39,982 nucleotides of DNA from an uncultured Ruminococcus sp. Its GTDB lineage: Bacteria > Bacillota > Clostridia > Oscillospirales > Acutalibacteraceae. Where the stretch lies: the NCBI GenBank assembly GCA_902786345.1, contig CADACB010000014.1, forward strand, positions 1 through 39,982, given 5' to 3'. Each line of letters starts with the position of its first letter. The stretch's first letter is position 1. Shown here piece by piece: positions 5,686 through 13,941 of this stretch. The notes beneath the pieces were generated by a model. That model was not told where the DNA came from. It saw only the letters and a list, made by a program, of their open reading frames with translations, and ran no database searches. The translations under genes and the position numbers were made by a program.

Positions 5686-7446
5686 TTAACCTATTAATCT
5701 GTGTTTTTCAAGTATTTTTACAATTTTATTTCCTTTGGGCATCTGCAAAATATCCTCTCTCTTTATTGCCCTGATAAGAACCAGTGCAATAATGTATACT
5801 ATTATTGCCGTTATAACAGCAAGGATAGTAGCTATTCTCTGTTTAAATAATATATCAAAGAATATTTCCGAAAAATATGCTGTTATACCGCAAATTATTC
5901 CGGCAAAAAGCGGTTTTACAAAAATAGATACAAAATCCGGAACTATTTTTGTTTCCCTGCATATCACGAACAACGCAACCACAGTTACAAAGCCATAGCA
6001 TACAATAGAACCGATATTTGCGCCCTGTATATTGATCCACGGAATACCCACAAGAATATAATTGACAACAATTTTCATTGCCATACCTATAGTAAACAAT
6101 TTCAGCGGAACATCCATTCTTCCTATTGCCTGAAGCATACTGCACAGCGGAGTGCTTGTTGCGATAAATATTACCGAAATTCCCATAACCGCAAGAACCT
6201 TTGAACCTATCTCAACCTCATCAGCAACACTGCTGCCGTGATATATCATCGAAAGAAGCGGCTCTGCCAATACAGACATTCCTATGCCCGAAGGGATTGT
6301 AACAAGCGTTGTAACTCTCATTACAGTCTCCATACTTTTTTTAAGCTGACGTTTGTTGCCGCTTGTCCACGCAGCCGTCACAGACGGAAGCGCCGTTGTT
6401 CCAAAAACCTGAGTAACTGCCGTTACAAGCATCATAAGCGTCAGTGCTATTCCGTAACATCCATAAAGGAAGGTATGAGTTTCTTCACCATAATATACGC
6501 TGTCGGGAATAAGCGACCCATAAACCCCCAGCAGAGCCTTGGGATCACTTTGCATAATATTGTTGATTCTGACCTGTACAAGAGTTGAATCTATCATATC
6601 TGCAAGGCTCATTATTATTGATCCAAGTCCTATGGGGATAGCCGTTTTTACCATTATTCTTAAGGTAGTGCCCGATTTTCTTGGAGGAGGAGAATTTCTC
6701 AGCTCATCCCTTGTTATTGCGTCACCGCCCCTTTTGTAGCGGATAAACAAAAACAGAAAGCCTAAAAGCGAACCAAGGGATATTCCCGTAATAGCCGCGC
6801 CTATTGCTATAGGTATGATAGCAGATTCTGCCTCAACCTCATTTGCACATTTTATTCCAAAAACATAGCCTGTTTTGGCAAATTGTCCCATTCCGTATTT
6901 TGTAACAAGAAACGATGCAGTAAGTCCGAAAAAAAGTTTGCAGGTAGCCTCTATAATTTCGGATATTGCCGTGGGAACCATATTTCGCATACCCTCAAAA
7001 TATCCTCTGTATATAGACATAAGACATCCGAAAAATATTGTCGGCGAAAGACACAGCAGCGCAAATATCGCATTATCAGCATGTATAAGCTTTATATATA
7101 TAAAGCTTCCCAGAACCATAGCCAAAAAGCATATGCAGCCTGCAATAACAAATATAGGCACAGATATTCTATGTATCTGCTTTACATCTCTGTATCTTTT
7201 TTTGGTAATACTTTCCGACACCATTCTTGATATTGCAATCGGAAAGCCTGCCGTTGAGAGCATAAAAAGCGGATTATAGAGCGCATAAGCTGAATTGAAC
7301 AGTCCTGTTCCAACACCGCCGTATTGGTTAGACAGAAGTATTTTGTAAATCATTCCCATCAGCTTTACTATGATCATACTTGAACCAAGAACCATAGCGC
7401 CCTTTAAAAAAGACTGTGATTTTCTTCCGTTTTTTACCTTTGACAC
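5686..7446 (-). CDS. SpoVB/YabM-family lipid flippase (MOP superfamily)
   Basis: This 586-residue integral membrane protein has about 14 hydrophobic helices and the MVLGSSMIIVKLMGMIYKILLSNQYGGVGTGLFNSAY-type N-terminus of the SpoVB/YtgP group (MurJ-like, polysaccharide export). Such proteins flip lipid-linked oligosaccharide or peptidoglycan precursors; SpoVB serves spore cortex synthesis. Position before mazG equals yabM of B. subtilis. It is not possible to tell from sequence whether it is the sporulation-specific member. It starts with GTG at 7444-7446 after AGAAGGG. Confidence 0.85.
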   Translation of the reverse strand: MSKVKNGRKSQSFLKGAMVLGSSMIIVKLMGMIYKILLSNQYGGVGTGLFNSAYALYNPLFMLSTAGFPIAISRMVSESITKKRYRDVKQIHRISVPIFVIAGCICFLAMVLGSFIYIKLIHADNAIFALLCLSPTIFFGCLMSIYRGYFEGMRNMVPTAISEIIEATCKLFFGLTASFLVTKYGMGQFAKTGYVFGIKCANEVEAESAIIPIAIGAAITGISLGSLLGFLFLFIRYKRGGDAITRDELRNSPPPRKSGTTLRIMVKTAIPIGLGSIIMSLADMIDSTLVQVRINNIMQSDPKALLGVYGSLIPDSVYYGEETHTFLYGCYGIALTLMMLVTAVTQVFGTTALPSVTAAWTSGNKRQLKKSMETVMRVTTLVTIPSGIGMSVLAEPLLSMIYHGSSVADEVEIGSKVLAVMGISVIFIATSTPLCSMLQAIGRMDVPLKLFTIGMAMKIVVNYILVGIPWINIQGANIGSIVCYGFVTVVALFVICRETKIVPDFVSIFVKPLFAGIICGITAYFSEIFFDILFKQRIATILAVITAIIVYIIALVLIRAIKREDILQMPKGNKIVKILEKHRLIG

Positions 7447-7487
7447 TAAAGCACATCCCTTCTTGAGTCAGGGTAGTTATTCATATA

Positions 7488-7510
7488 AAAGGTACAGCCT
7501 TGTTACCTTT
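7488..7510 (-). terminator. Terminator-like hairpin after the zinc-ribbon gene
   Basis: On the minus strand, AAAGGTA and TACCTTT form a 7-bp stem with a 9-nt loop, followed by TTATATGA. It is the second of two hairpins between the zinc-ribbon gene and the flippase gene. The T tract is weak, so it may instead be a leader element of the flippase mRNA. Confidence 0.4.
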
Positions 7511-7519
7511 CATCTCATT

Positions 7520-7560
7520 AATATTGCACCGCATAACCGAAGATTACACGGTGCAATATT
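7520..7560 (-). terminator. Long hairpin with cUUCGg loop downstream of zinc-ribbon gene
   Basis: A perfect 12-bp inverted repeat (7520-7531 with 7549-7560) encloses an inner stem that ends, on the minus strand, in the very stable C-TTCG-G tetraloop. It lies 19 nt past the zinc-ribbon stop codon. No T run follows, so it may be a transcript 3' stabiliser or part of a leader rather than a simple terminator. Confidence 0.5.
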
Positions 7561-7579
7561 ATTTTATAATTACCGGATC

Positions 7580-8026
7580 TCAGATACCAAGATCATCATC
7601 AAGATCATTTTCTGCAAAATCAAGAAGTTCTTCAACAGTGAGATCGTCGTCATATTGAGGTTTTGCGACAGGCAGCTTTTTTCCGCACTTATTGCAATAA
7701 ACAGCTGACTTGACGTTATATGTTCCACACTCGGGGCATTTAAGCTTATCCTTGGAATTTTCTATCATCTCATTAACCGCAGCCAACTGATCATTAAGCT
7801 CCTTGATCTCATCCTGAAGCTGCTTTATACCCTTATCGCAGTTTTTTCCTGTTTTGTTTGCTGCATAACACACACGGCCAAGCATATGATATTTTTTGGA
7901 AAGCTCAGCCTTGATGTCGGCTGCCGCAAGAAAAAGCTTTGATTTATCTATAACCTTAACGGCTTTTCCGCTGACATTGTCAACTGCTGTTCTGGCATTC
8001 AAAAGAACGTCCTCAAAAATACTCAT
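7580..8026 (-). CDS. Zinc-ribbon protein with helical N-terminus, function unknown
   Basis: I do not recognise a named family. The 148-residue protein starts with an Ala/Lys-rich helical region, continues with a likely coiled coil (about 62-92, IKQLQDEIKELNDQLAAVNEMIENS), then a zinc ribbon with two knuckles (CPECG and CNKCG, about 97-116), and ends in a strongly acidic tail. Zinc ribbons of this kind often sit in membrane- or nucleic-acid-associated scaffolds, but nothing here fixes a role. The ATG at 8024-8026 lies 9 nt after AGGAGG; a TTG two codons upstream is too close to the ribosome site. It has its own promoter at 8064-8092. Confidence 0.8.
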   Translation of the reverse strand: MSIFEDVLLNARTAVDNVSGKAVKVIDKSKLFLAAADIKAELSKKYHMLGRVCYAANKTGKNCDKGIKQLQDEIKELNDQLAAVNEMIENSKDKLKCPECGTYNVKSAVYCNKCGKKLPVAKPQYDDDLTVEELLDFAENDLDDDLGI

Positions 8027-8063
8027 TACCAATATCCTCCTTGGCTATATTTTATATTTACAT

Positions 8064-8092
8064 ATTATAACACCATTGATCAGATTCTTCAA
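8064..8092 (-). promoter_or_regulatory. Sigma-A promoter of the zinc-ribbon gene
   Basis: On the minus strand, TTGAAG (8087-8092), a 17-nt spacer and TATAAT (8064-8069) are present, with TG one base before the -10 box (extended -10). Confidence 0.75.
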
Positions 8093-8157
8093 TAGGCTTT
8101 ATGATGAATATTTCACGAAATTAAGACTATATATCGGCATATGCATATATAGAAATT

Positions 8158-9120
8158 TTAATATTCATATATTCCCCCGCCTATAAATTCTCTTATCAGC
8201 GAATTTTCAGGGACAAGATTCTCATCAATATCCTCAAAGCGTTCAAGAGAGCTTATCAGCTTTTGTGCCCTGTCATATACCGATGAAGTCTTTCCGATCT
8301 CATACAGCATACCAAGAGCAGGTTTTTTCAATATGCAGGGTTCATATATATGGATAGTATTGATTGTGAAATCGCTTGTATATCTGTATGGCCGAATATA
8401 TTTTTTTTCACCGTTAACAACCTCATCCCACATATCTATCACCTTTTCAGGAGAGGTCTTTCTGTATTTGCTGTCTCTTACAATTCTTCTTACGCATCTA
8501 AGGTCGCGGTTTGAGATTACATAATCCTCATTGTCCTTTACTCCCTGTTTTACACTCACATATATCCTGCTGAGATATTCCTTTGGTATTATATTATCAA
8601 ATATAGGATTGAGCGCGTGTATTCCCTCTATAATCACCACAGAATTATCCTCAAGCTTTAAATGTCTTGTTTCTTCGCTTCTGCGGCTTTTGGTAAAATC
8701 ATATTTTGGTATATCACATTCTCCGTTTCGGGCTATCTCTTCAACACATTTTTTCATAAGCGGAATGTCGAGCGCTTTTACTGATTCAAAATCGGGCTTG
8801 CCATTCGGAAGAAGGTCAACAAATTCTGCTCCAAGATAAAAATCGTCCATTGACACCAGAAGTGAATGACAGCCTTGCTTTTCAAATTCCTCAGAAAGTT
8901 TTTTTCCGCAGGTTGTCTTTCCGCTGCTTGAAGGACCTGACAGAAATATTATGTGTCTTTTTACAGGAATATTCAATATTCTGTCAGCTATAAGCCTGAG
9001 ATCATAATGAAAGATTTTTTCAGCCGTCAGAATAAGATCCTCCGGATTATTTTTTGCTTCAAGGTTTATCCTGTTAATATCACATGCATATCTGCGATAT
9101 GTATTCAGCCAGTTCAGCAT
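8158..9120 (-). CDS. Uridine kinase-like nucleoside kinase
   Basis: This 320-residue P-loop kinase has Walker A GPSSSGKTT (about 61-69), the following SMDDFY segment that usually positions the phosphate acceptor, and the DIPKYDF and VVIIEGIHALNP blocks of the uridine kinase/phosphoribulokinase superfamily. It probably phosphorylates uridine and/or cytidine. The N-terminal 55 residues are longer than in classical Udk and may be a remnant of the TGS-like region found in some clostridial homologues. The ATG at 9118-9120 overlaps the end of hemZ by 41 nt, implying translational coupling. It is the last gene of the recJ-rel operon. Confidence 0.85.
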   Translation of the reverse strand: MLNWLNTYRRYACDINRINLEAKNNPEDLILTAEKIFHYDLRLIADRILNIPVKRHIIFLSGPSSSGKTTCGKKLSEEFEKQGCHSLLVSMDDFYLGAEFVDLLPNGKPDFESVKALDIPLMKKCVEEIARNGECDIPKYDFTKSRRSEETRHLKLEDNSVVIIEGIHALNPIFDNIIPKEYLSRIYVSVKQGVKDNEDYVISNRDLRCVRRIVRDSKYRKTSPEKVIDMWDEVVNGEKKYIRPYRYTSDFTINTIHIYEPCILKKPALGMLYEIGKTSSVYDRAQKLISSLERFEDIDENLVPENSLIREFIGGGIYEY

Positions 9121-10573
9121 AAAACGATTTCACCCTTTCTTTTCTGTTCAGCATTTCGCTGAATCCGTTAATATATTCATACGGATATTTATAATTAAAT
9201 ATTCGTTCAAGTTCTTCCGATAAGGGCTTTTTTAGCTTGGTAACAGCCCCCGCTCCACATCCGATAACCGTATGGGTTTCATCCATAACAAAAACATTAT
9301 ACAGTCCGTCATAACCTTCTCTTGCCCAGCCCACATTTTCAAGATTGCCTTCCATTCTTGTCTGACGATAAAGATAATAAGGATGATACTCCTCTTGGGT
9401 CAGCTTGTTTTCACAATATCTCAGCATTCCGGCAGCAGGTATTTCTCCGTTGGTATTAACGGAAGCGCCCTGTAAATTCAGTCGTGACGACCGCTTCATA
9501 GCAAGAGTATGTACAGTTATGCTTTCGGGTCTGAGATCACAAAGAATATCAAGAGTATTTATAAAGCTGTCAACAGTTTCAGTTGGCAGACCTGCTATAA
9601 GGTCTGTATTAATATGTGTAAAGCCTGTTTCACGTGCAAGCGCAAATGCCTTGAGAGTCTGGTCTGAGGTGTGTTTTCTTCCGATAACCTCAAGCACACG
9701 GTCGTTGAGCGTTTGAGGATTTATACTTATCCTGTCAGCGCCGCCCTCAAAGATTGCAGAAAGCTTTTCTCTGTCTATGGTGTCAGGTCTGCCTGCTTCA
9801 ACAGTAAACTCCATGCACGTGTTCATATTGAAGGATGACCTCACCTTATTTATCAGAGTATTTAACTGTAAAGCGCTTAGTGTTGTGGGAGTGCCGCCGC
9901 CTATATATACGCTTTCCAGCCGAAGCCTGCAATCTGCCGCCAGCTCTGAGGTATATTCTATTTCTTCAAGAAGCTTTTCAAAATATGGTTCTGTCAGCTT
10001 TTGTGCGCTCTCTATTGACTGTGATACAAATGAACAGTATGAACAGCGTGAAGGACAGAACGGAATTGAAATATACAAGCTGAACGACATGGGTGTGTTC
10101 AGCGACAATATCTTTTTTTCATATCCTTCTGTTACTGATGCAAGACGCACCTTTTCAGGTGTAACAAGAAGCTTGTTCTCAAAGTAATTTTCCGCATATT
10201 CCCTGCTGTATTTATCAGAAAGCCGTCTGAAAAGCTTTATGGGACGCACTCCTGTAAGTATTCCCCACGGCTGTTTTCTTCCCGTAAGCTTTACAAAAAG
10301 CTCATAAAGACATAAAGCCATTTCGCGTTCAATGTCTTTTTCGGCAGCGCAGGTCTTGTCAAGGAGTTTTTCTTTACATTCATAAAAATTTTCAGCCTCT
10401 ATGCAAACATAAATTTTTGTTCCGCATTCATTTTCTTTGAGCAGTGCGGTAACAAAAGGCAGTTCCTTTATTTTTGGAATCTCTCTTACAACACTTATTT
10501 TATCATTGGGAAAAAACAATCTTGCAAGGTTTTCTGTTTCATAATGAAACTGATTATTAATAAAGATCGTCAT
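9080..10573 (-). CDS. hemZ: Radical SAM protein HemZ (coproporphyrinogen oxidase-like)
   Basis: The protein has 497 residues. A roughly 165-residue N-terminal region (with GRKQPWGILTGVRPIKL, typical of HemZ) precedes a radical SAM core with the CxxxCxxC cluster motif (FCPSRCSYCSF). Conserved HemN-type blocks follow (SVYIGGGTPT, EFTVEAGRPD, RISINPQTL, INTDLIAGLP). HemZ-type proteins are annotated as oxygen-independent coproporphyrinogen dehydrogenases, though relatives include HemW-type haem chaperones, so activity should be treated with care. Starts at ATG 10571-10573 behind GAGG, overlapping the upstream MBL gene by 17 nt. Confidence 0.9.
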   Translation of the reverse strand: MTIFINNQFHYETENLARLFFPNDKISVVREIPKIKELPFVTALLKENECGTKIYVCIEAENFYECKEKLLDKTCAAEKDIEREMALCLYELFVKLTGRKQPWGILTGVRPIKLFRRLSDKYSREYAENYFENKLLVTPEKVRLASVTEGYEKKILSLNTPMSFSLYISIPFCPSRCSYCSFVSQSIESAQKLTEPYFEKLLEEIEYTSELAADCRLRLESVYIGGGTPTTLSALQLNTLINKVRSSFNMNTCMEFTVEAGRPDTIDREKLSAIFEGGADRISINPQTLNDRVLEVIGRKHTSDQTLKAFALARETGFTHINTDLIAGLPTETVDSFINTLDILCDLRPESITVHTLAMKRSSRLNLQGASVNTNGEIPAAGMLRYCENKLTQEEYHPYYLYRQTRMEGNLENVGWAREGYDGLYNVFVMDETHTVIGCGAGAVTKLKKPLSEELERIFNYKYPYEYINGFSEMLNRKERVKSFYAELAEYISQICM

Positions 10574-11207
10574 AGCCGTCTTTCCTCATAAACATATTGT
10601 GTTTTCTTTCGTAATCAAGAGTTGTACTTTCGCCGTGACCGCAGTATACTTCCGGATTGCCCTCTATCTGAGCAATTCTTGCAACAGATCTCATCATATC
10701 GCGAATGCTTCCCGTAGGAAAATCCGTTCTTCCTGTAGTACAGCTCATTATGGTATCTCCGGTAAAAAGCTTGCTGCCAATCAGATAGCATACTCCGCCG
10801 CTTGTGTGACCGGGGGTGGAAATAACCTTTATTTTATTTTTTCCGAACGGAAGCTCATCATTGTCCTTTACAAGTATATCAGCTGTAAAGTGTTCAAGCG
10901 TTCCATCAAAATACAGTGAAAGATTAAGTGTGTCTTTGGTTGTAAAGTCAGAATCCTTTTCACCTATGACTATCCTGACATCAGGATATTTTCTTTTTAT
11001 AGCAGCCGCATTGCCAATGTGATCAAAGTGACCGTGTGTTAAAAGAAGATATTCAAGCTTTTCTGCTCCAAAGTCTTCAACAGCCTTTTCAACCTCTGCC
11101 GACGGCGCTCCTGTATCTATCAGAAGCGATACGCCCGATTCCTCATCTGTTACAAAATAACAGTTTGCCTGAAGCTCTCCAAGCGGAAAGCATCTTATAT
11201 TCAACAT
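10557..11207 (-). CDS. MBL-fold metallo-hydrolase, glyoxalase II-like
   Basis: This 216-residue beta-lactamase-fold hydrolase has the complete metal motif THGHFDHIGN (HxHxDH), a downstream STPGHTSGG histidine, the GDTIM aspartate and the CGHGE histidine. The size fits the short YqgX/YcbL-like group, which acts on thioesters such as S-lactoyl conjugates; the true substrate is unknown. The ATG at 11205-11207 follows GGAGGAAAAC. It sits between dtd and hemZ, a grouping I recall from other Clostridia. Confidence 0.9.
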   Translation of the reverse strand: MLNIRCFPLGELQANCYFVTDEESGVSLLIDTGAPSAEVEKAVEDFGAEKLEYLLLTHGHFDHIGNAAAIKRKYPDVRIVIGEKDSDFTTKDTLNLSLYFDGTLEHFTADILVKDNDELPFGKNKIKVISTPGHTSGGVCYLIGSKLFTGDTIMSCTTGRTDFPTGSIRDMMRSVARIAQIEGNPEVYCGHGESTTLDYERKHNMFMRKDGYDDLY

Positions 11208-11231
11208 TCAGTTTTCCTCCTGTAGTAAAAT

Positions 11232-11684
11232 TCACGCAAGCTCTTTGGTATCTATAACCAGCGTTACCGGTCCGTCATTTAAAAGCGATACCTTCATATC
11301 TGCGCCGAAAACGCCCTTTTCTACCTTTTCTATTCCGTTTTTCCGCATACATTCACAAAAATATTCATACAACGGTTCGGCAGCGTCAGGTCTTGCAGCA
11401 GCTTCAAAATTCGGTCTTCTTCCCTTGCGGCAGTTTGCGCACAACGTAAAATTAGATACTACAAGAACTGCTCCGTTTATATCTGTCAGTGACAGATTCA
11501 TCTTGTCATTTTCGTCTGTGAATATTCTTAATCCGGCAATCTTCGCGCTTAGCTTTTCTGCTTCCTTTTTTGTATCGCCCGATTCAACTCCCAGAAGAAT
11601 CAAAAAACCCTGTCTGATACTTCCGGTTGTAATTTCATCTGCTTTTACACTACAGCTGCTTACTCTTTGTATTACCGCTTTCAT
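11232..11684 (-). CDS. dtd: D-aminoacyl-tRNA deacylase
   Basis: The 150-residue protein spans the full Dtd fold. The catalytic-pocket motif appears as [17 protein letters not shown] (usually SQFTL), and the cross-subunit motif as [10 protein letters not shown] with the conserved GP. Dtd removes D-amino acids and glycine mischarged onto tRNA. The substitution of Asn for Gln in S-Q-F-T is noted but the neighbouring residues are intact. The ATG at 11682-11684 follows AAAGGAA. It lies 76 nt after rel, as in B. subtilis where the two are also adjacent. Confidence 0.95.
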   Translation of the reverse strand: MKAVIQRVSSCSVKADEITTGSIRQGFLILLGVESGDTKKEAEKLSAKIAGLRIFTDENDKMNLSLTDINGAVLVVSNFTLCANCRKGRRPNFEAAARPDAAEPLYEYFCECMRKNGIEKVEKGVFGADMKVSLLNDGPVTLVIDTKELA

Positions 11685-11760
11685 CTTATTTCATTCCTTT
11701 ATAATTACAGCGTCATTATCATAATCTAACGCTTTATTCATAACAGCCACAGCTCAGAAA

Positions 11761-13941
11761 TCAGCTGCGGCCTATTGATACAATACCATTTATTCCGCCA
11801 AGACGGCTTATTACCATCTTAAGATGATTTATACCGTTTACGGTTATTGATACTTCTATATGTGCCATACCGTTTTTGGTTTCTCGCGAATTCAGCGTGT
11901 GTATGAATAAATGCATTGCTGTGAGCTGGTTTGTAATATCGGCAAGCAGCCCTGTTCTGTCGGTTGCCATAATCTGAAGTGTTGACTGGAAGGTTTCGTG
12001 TGAGATTTGGTCATCCCATTCTGCCCTTACCCAACGATCAGGTTCTTCAGCGTCTTCAATATTCTTTGGTACATTTGAGCAGGTACGCTTGTGTATTGAA
12101 ACACCATAGCCTCTTGTAATAAAGCCTATAATATCATCGCCCGGAAGAGGATTGCAGCAGCGTGAATATTTTACAAGACAATCGTCTATACCTTCAATAT
12201 GAACTCCTCCGCTGACTTTTTTCCTTACAGGCTCGGTTATTACTACAGGAGCAGGTTCTTTACCGGAATACTTTTTGAAATATTCCTCCTTGATCTTTGG
12301 AAGGATCCGCCACAACTGAACTCCGCCGTAACCTATTGAAGCATAAAAATCTTCAAGGCTGTTACAGTTCTGCCGATGTATAACATCAGACAGGAATTTT
12401 TCCATATCCTTCTCCGGAACGTGTATATTAAGGCGTTTGAATTCTGTTTCAAGCTGTGCCTTACCCTCGGTAATATTCTCATCACGTTTTTCACGCTTGA
12501 ACCATAATCTTATTTTGCTTCTTGCTTCACTGGTTTTTACTATATTAAGCCAGTCACGCTTTGGTCCGCCGCTTTCTTTTGTTGTTACTATTTCAACAAT
12601 CTCACCGGTTCTTACCTTATAATCTATAGGCACTATACGCTTATCTACCTTTGCGCCTATCATTCTGTTTCCGACCTCGGTGTGAATAGCATATGCAACA
12701 TCAATGACGGTCGCACCGTTAGGAAGATTGATAACATCTCCCTTTGGTGTAAAAATGAACACCTCTTCGGGAGCAAGATCCATTTTTATAATCGGAACAA
12801 TTTCGGTTGAATCATTATCGCTTTGATTTTCCAGCATCTTTCTTATCCACGCAAGACGCTCGTCAAGTGAATCCTTTTTGGTTACTCCCTCTTTATACTT
12901 CCAGTGAGCGGCAATACCATATTCAGCAGTATAGTGCATTTCCCATGTTCTTATCTGTATCTCAAAGGGAATTCCCTCTTTGCCGATTACGGTTGTATGC
13001 AGCGACTGATACATATTCGGCTTAGGTGTAGAAATATAGTCCTTGAAACGCTTAGGCAGCGGCTTGAACATATCGTGAACTATTCCCAGAACCTTATAGC
13101 AATCATCATCACTGTCAACTATCACCCTTACGGCAAATATGTCAAAGATCTGATCCATAGTTTTACCCTTCATAAAGGTCTTTTTATATATGCCGTGAAT
13201 ACTCTTTACCCGTCCTTCTATATAAACATTGCTGAACTCTGTTTTCAGTCTGTCATAAAGCTGCTGTTTTATTTGTGCAACAAAATTGATTCTGTCCTTA
13301 CTCTTTTTTTCAAGCTGACGTTCTATCTCCGAATAGCCTACAGGATCAAGATAACATATTGAAAGATCTTCAAGCTCTTCCTTTATTGCGCGTATGCCAA
13401 GGCGGTGGGCTATGGGAGCATAAACCTCCATAACCTCAAGCGCCTTGTCGCGGCGGTGCTGTTCCTTCATACATTCTATGGTTCTCATATTATGAAGTCT
13501 GTCTGCAAGCTTTATTATAATTACCCTTATGTCGTTGGACATTGCTATCAGCATTTTTCGTATATTTTCAGCCTGCTGTTCCTCTCTTGATGAATACGGT
13601 ATTTTTCCAAGCTTTGTAACGCCGTCAATAAGGCCTGCTATTTCTGCGCCAAACTTCTTTGTTACATCCTCCAATGTCACATCCGTATCCTCAACTACAT
13701 CATGGAGCAATGCCGCTGCAATAGATTCCGAATCCATACCAAGCTCTGCAAGTATACACGCAACTGAGGTTGGATGAAGAATATAGGGTATGCCGGAAGC
13801 GCGCCGCTGGTCGCCGTGTTTTTCTTCCGCAAAAAGATATGCCTGCTCAATAAGCTCATAATTGTATTGATGATCACTTTTCTTCATCAGATCAACAAGC
13901 TCGTGATAGTCCTGATAAAACTTATGTGTGTTTTCCGACAT
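11761..13941 (-). CDS. rel: Bifunctional (p)ppGpp synthetase/hydrolase Rel
   Basis: The 726-residue protein has the full RelA/SpoT architecture. An intact HD hydrolase domain (LHDVVEDTD near residue 79, RLHNMRT near 147) and a synthetase domain (DIFAVRVIVDS, then RFKDYISTPKPNMYQSLHTTV) are followed by TGS (VFIFTPKGDVINLPNGATVIDVAYAIHTEVG), a zinc-finger-like region (YSRCCNPLPGD) and a C-terminal ACT domain. Both active sites look intact, so it should make and degrade the stringent-response alarmone. The ATG at 13939-13941 follows AAAGGAGG, inside the recJ end (20-nt overlap), so translation is probably coupled. Confidence 0.95.
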   Translation of the reverse strand: MSENTHKFYQDYHELVDLMKKSDHQYNYELIEQAYLFAEEKHGDQRRASGIPYILHPTSVACILAELGMDSESIAAALLHDVVEDTDVTLEDVTKKFGAEIAGLIDGVTKLGKIPYSSREEQQAENIRKMLIAMSNDIRVIIIKLADRLHNMRTIECMKEQHRRDKALEVMEVYAPIAHRLGIRAIKEELEDLSICYLDPVGYSEIERQLEKKSKDRINFVAQIKQQLYDRLKTEFSNVYIEGRVKSIHGIYKKTFMKGKTMDQIFDIFAVRVIVDSDDDCYKVLGIVHDMFKPLPKRFKDYISTPKPNMYQSLHTTVIGKEGIPFEIQIRTWEMHYTAEYGIAAHWKYKEGVTKKDSLDERLAWIRKMLENQSDNDSTEIVPIIKMDLAPEEVFIFTPKGDVINLPNGATVIDVAYAIHTEVGNRMIGAKVDKRIVPIDYKVRTGEIVEIVTTKESGGPKRDWLNIVKTSEARSKIRLWFKREKRDENITEGKAQLETEFKRLNIHVPEKDMEKFLSDVIHRQNCNSLEDFYASIGYGGVQLWRILPKIKEEYFKKYSGKEPAPVVITEPVRKKVSGGVHIEGIDDCLVKYSRCCNPLPGDDIIGFITRGYGVSIHKRTCSNVPKNIEDAEEPDRWVRAEWDDQISHETFQSTLQIMATDRTGLLADITNQLTAMHLFIHTLNSRETKNGMAHIEVSITVNGINHLKMVISRLGGINGIVSIGRS

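Noticed and set aside
6883-7279. Long plus-strand frames opposite the flippase gene
   Set aside because: They are antisense shadows of a clear membrane protein gene, with no ribosome site.
11735-11768. A small hairpin overlapping the rel stop codon
   Set aside because: There is no T run behind it, and rel is probably co-transcribed with dtd.
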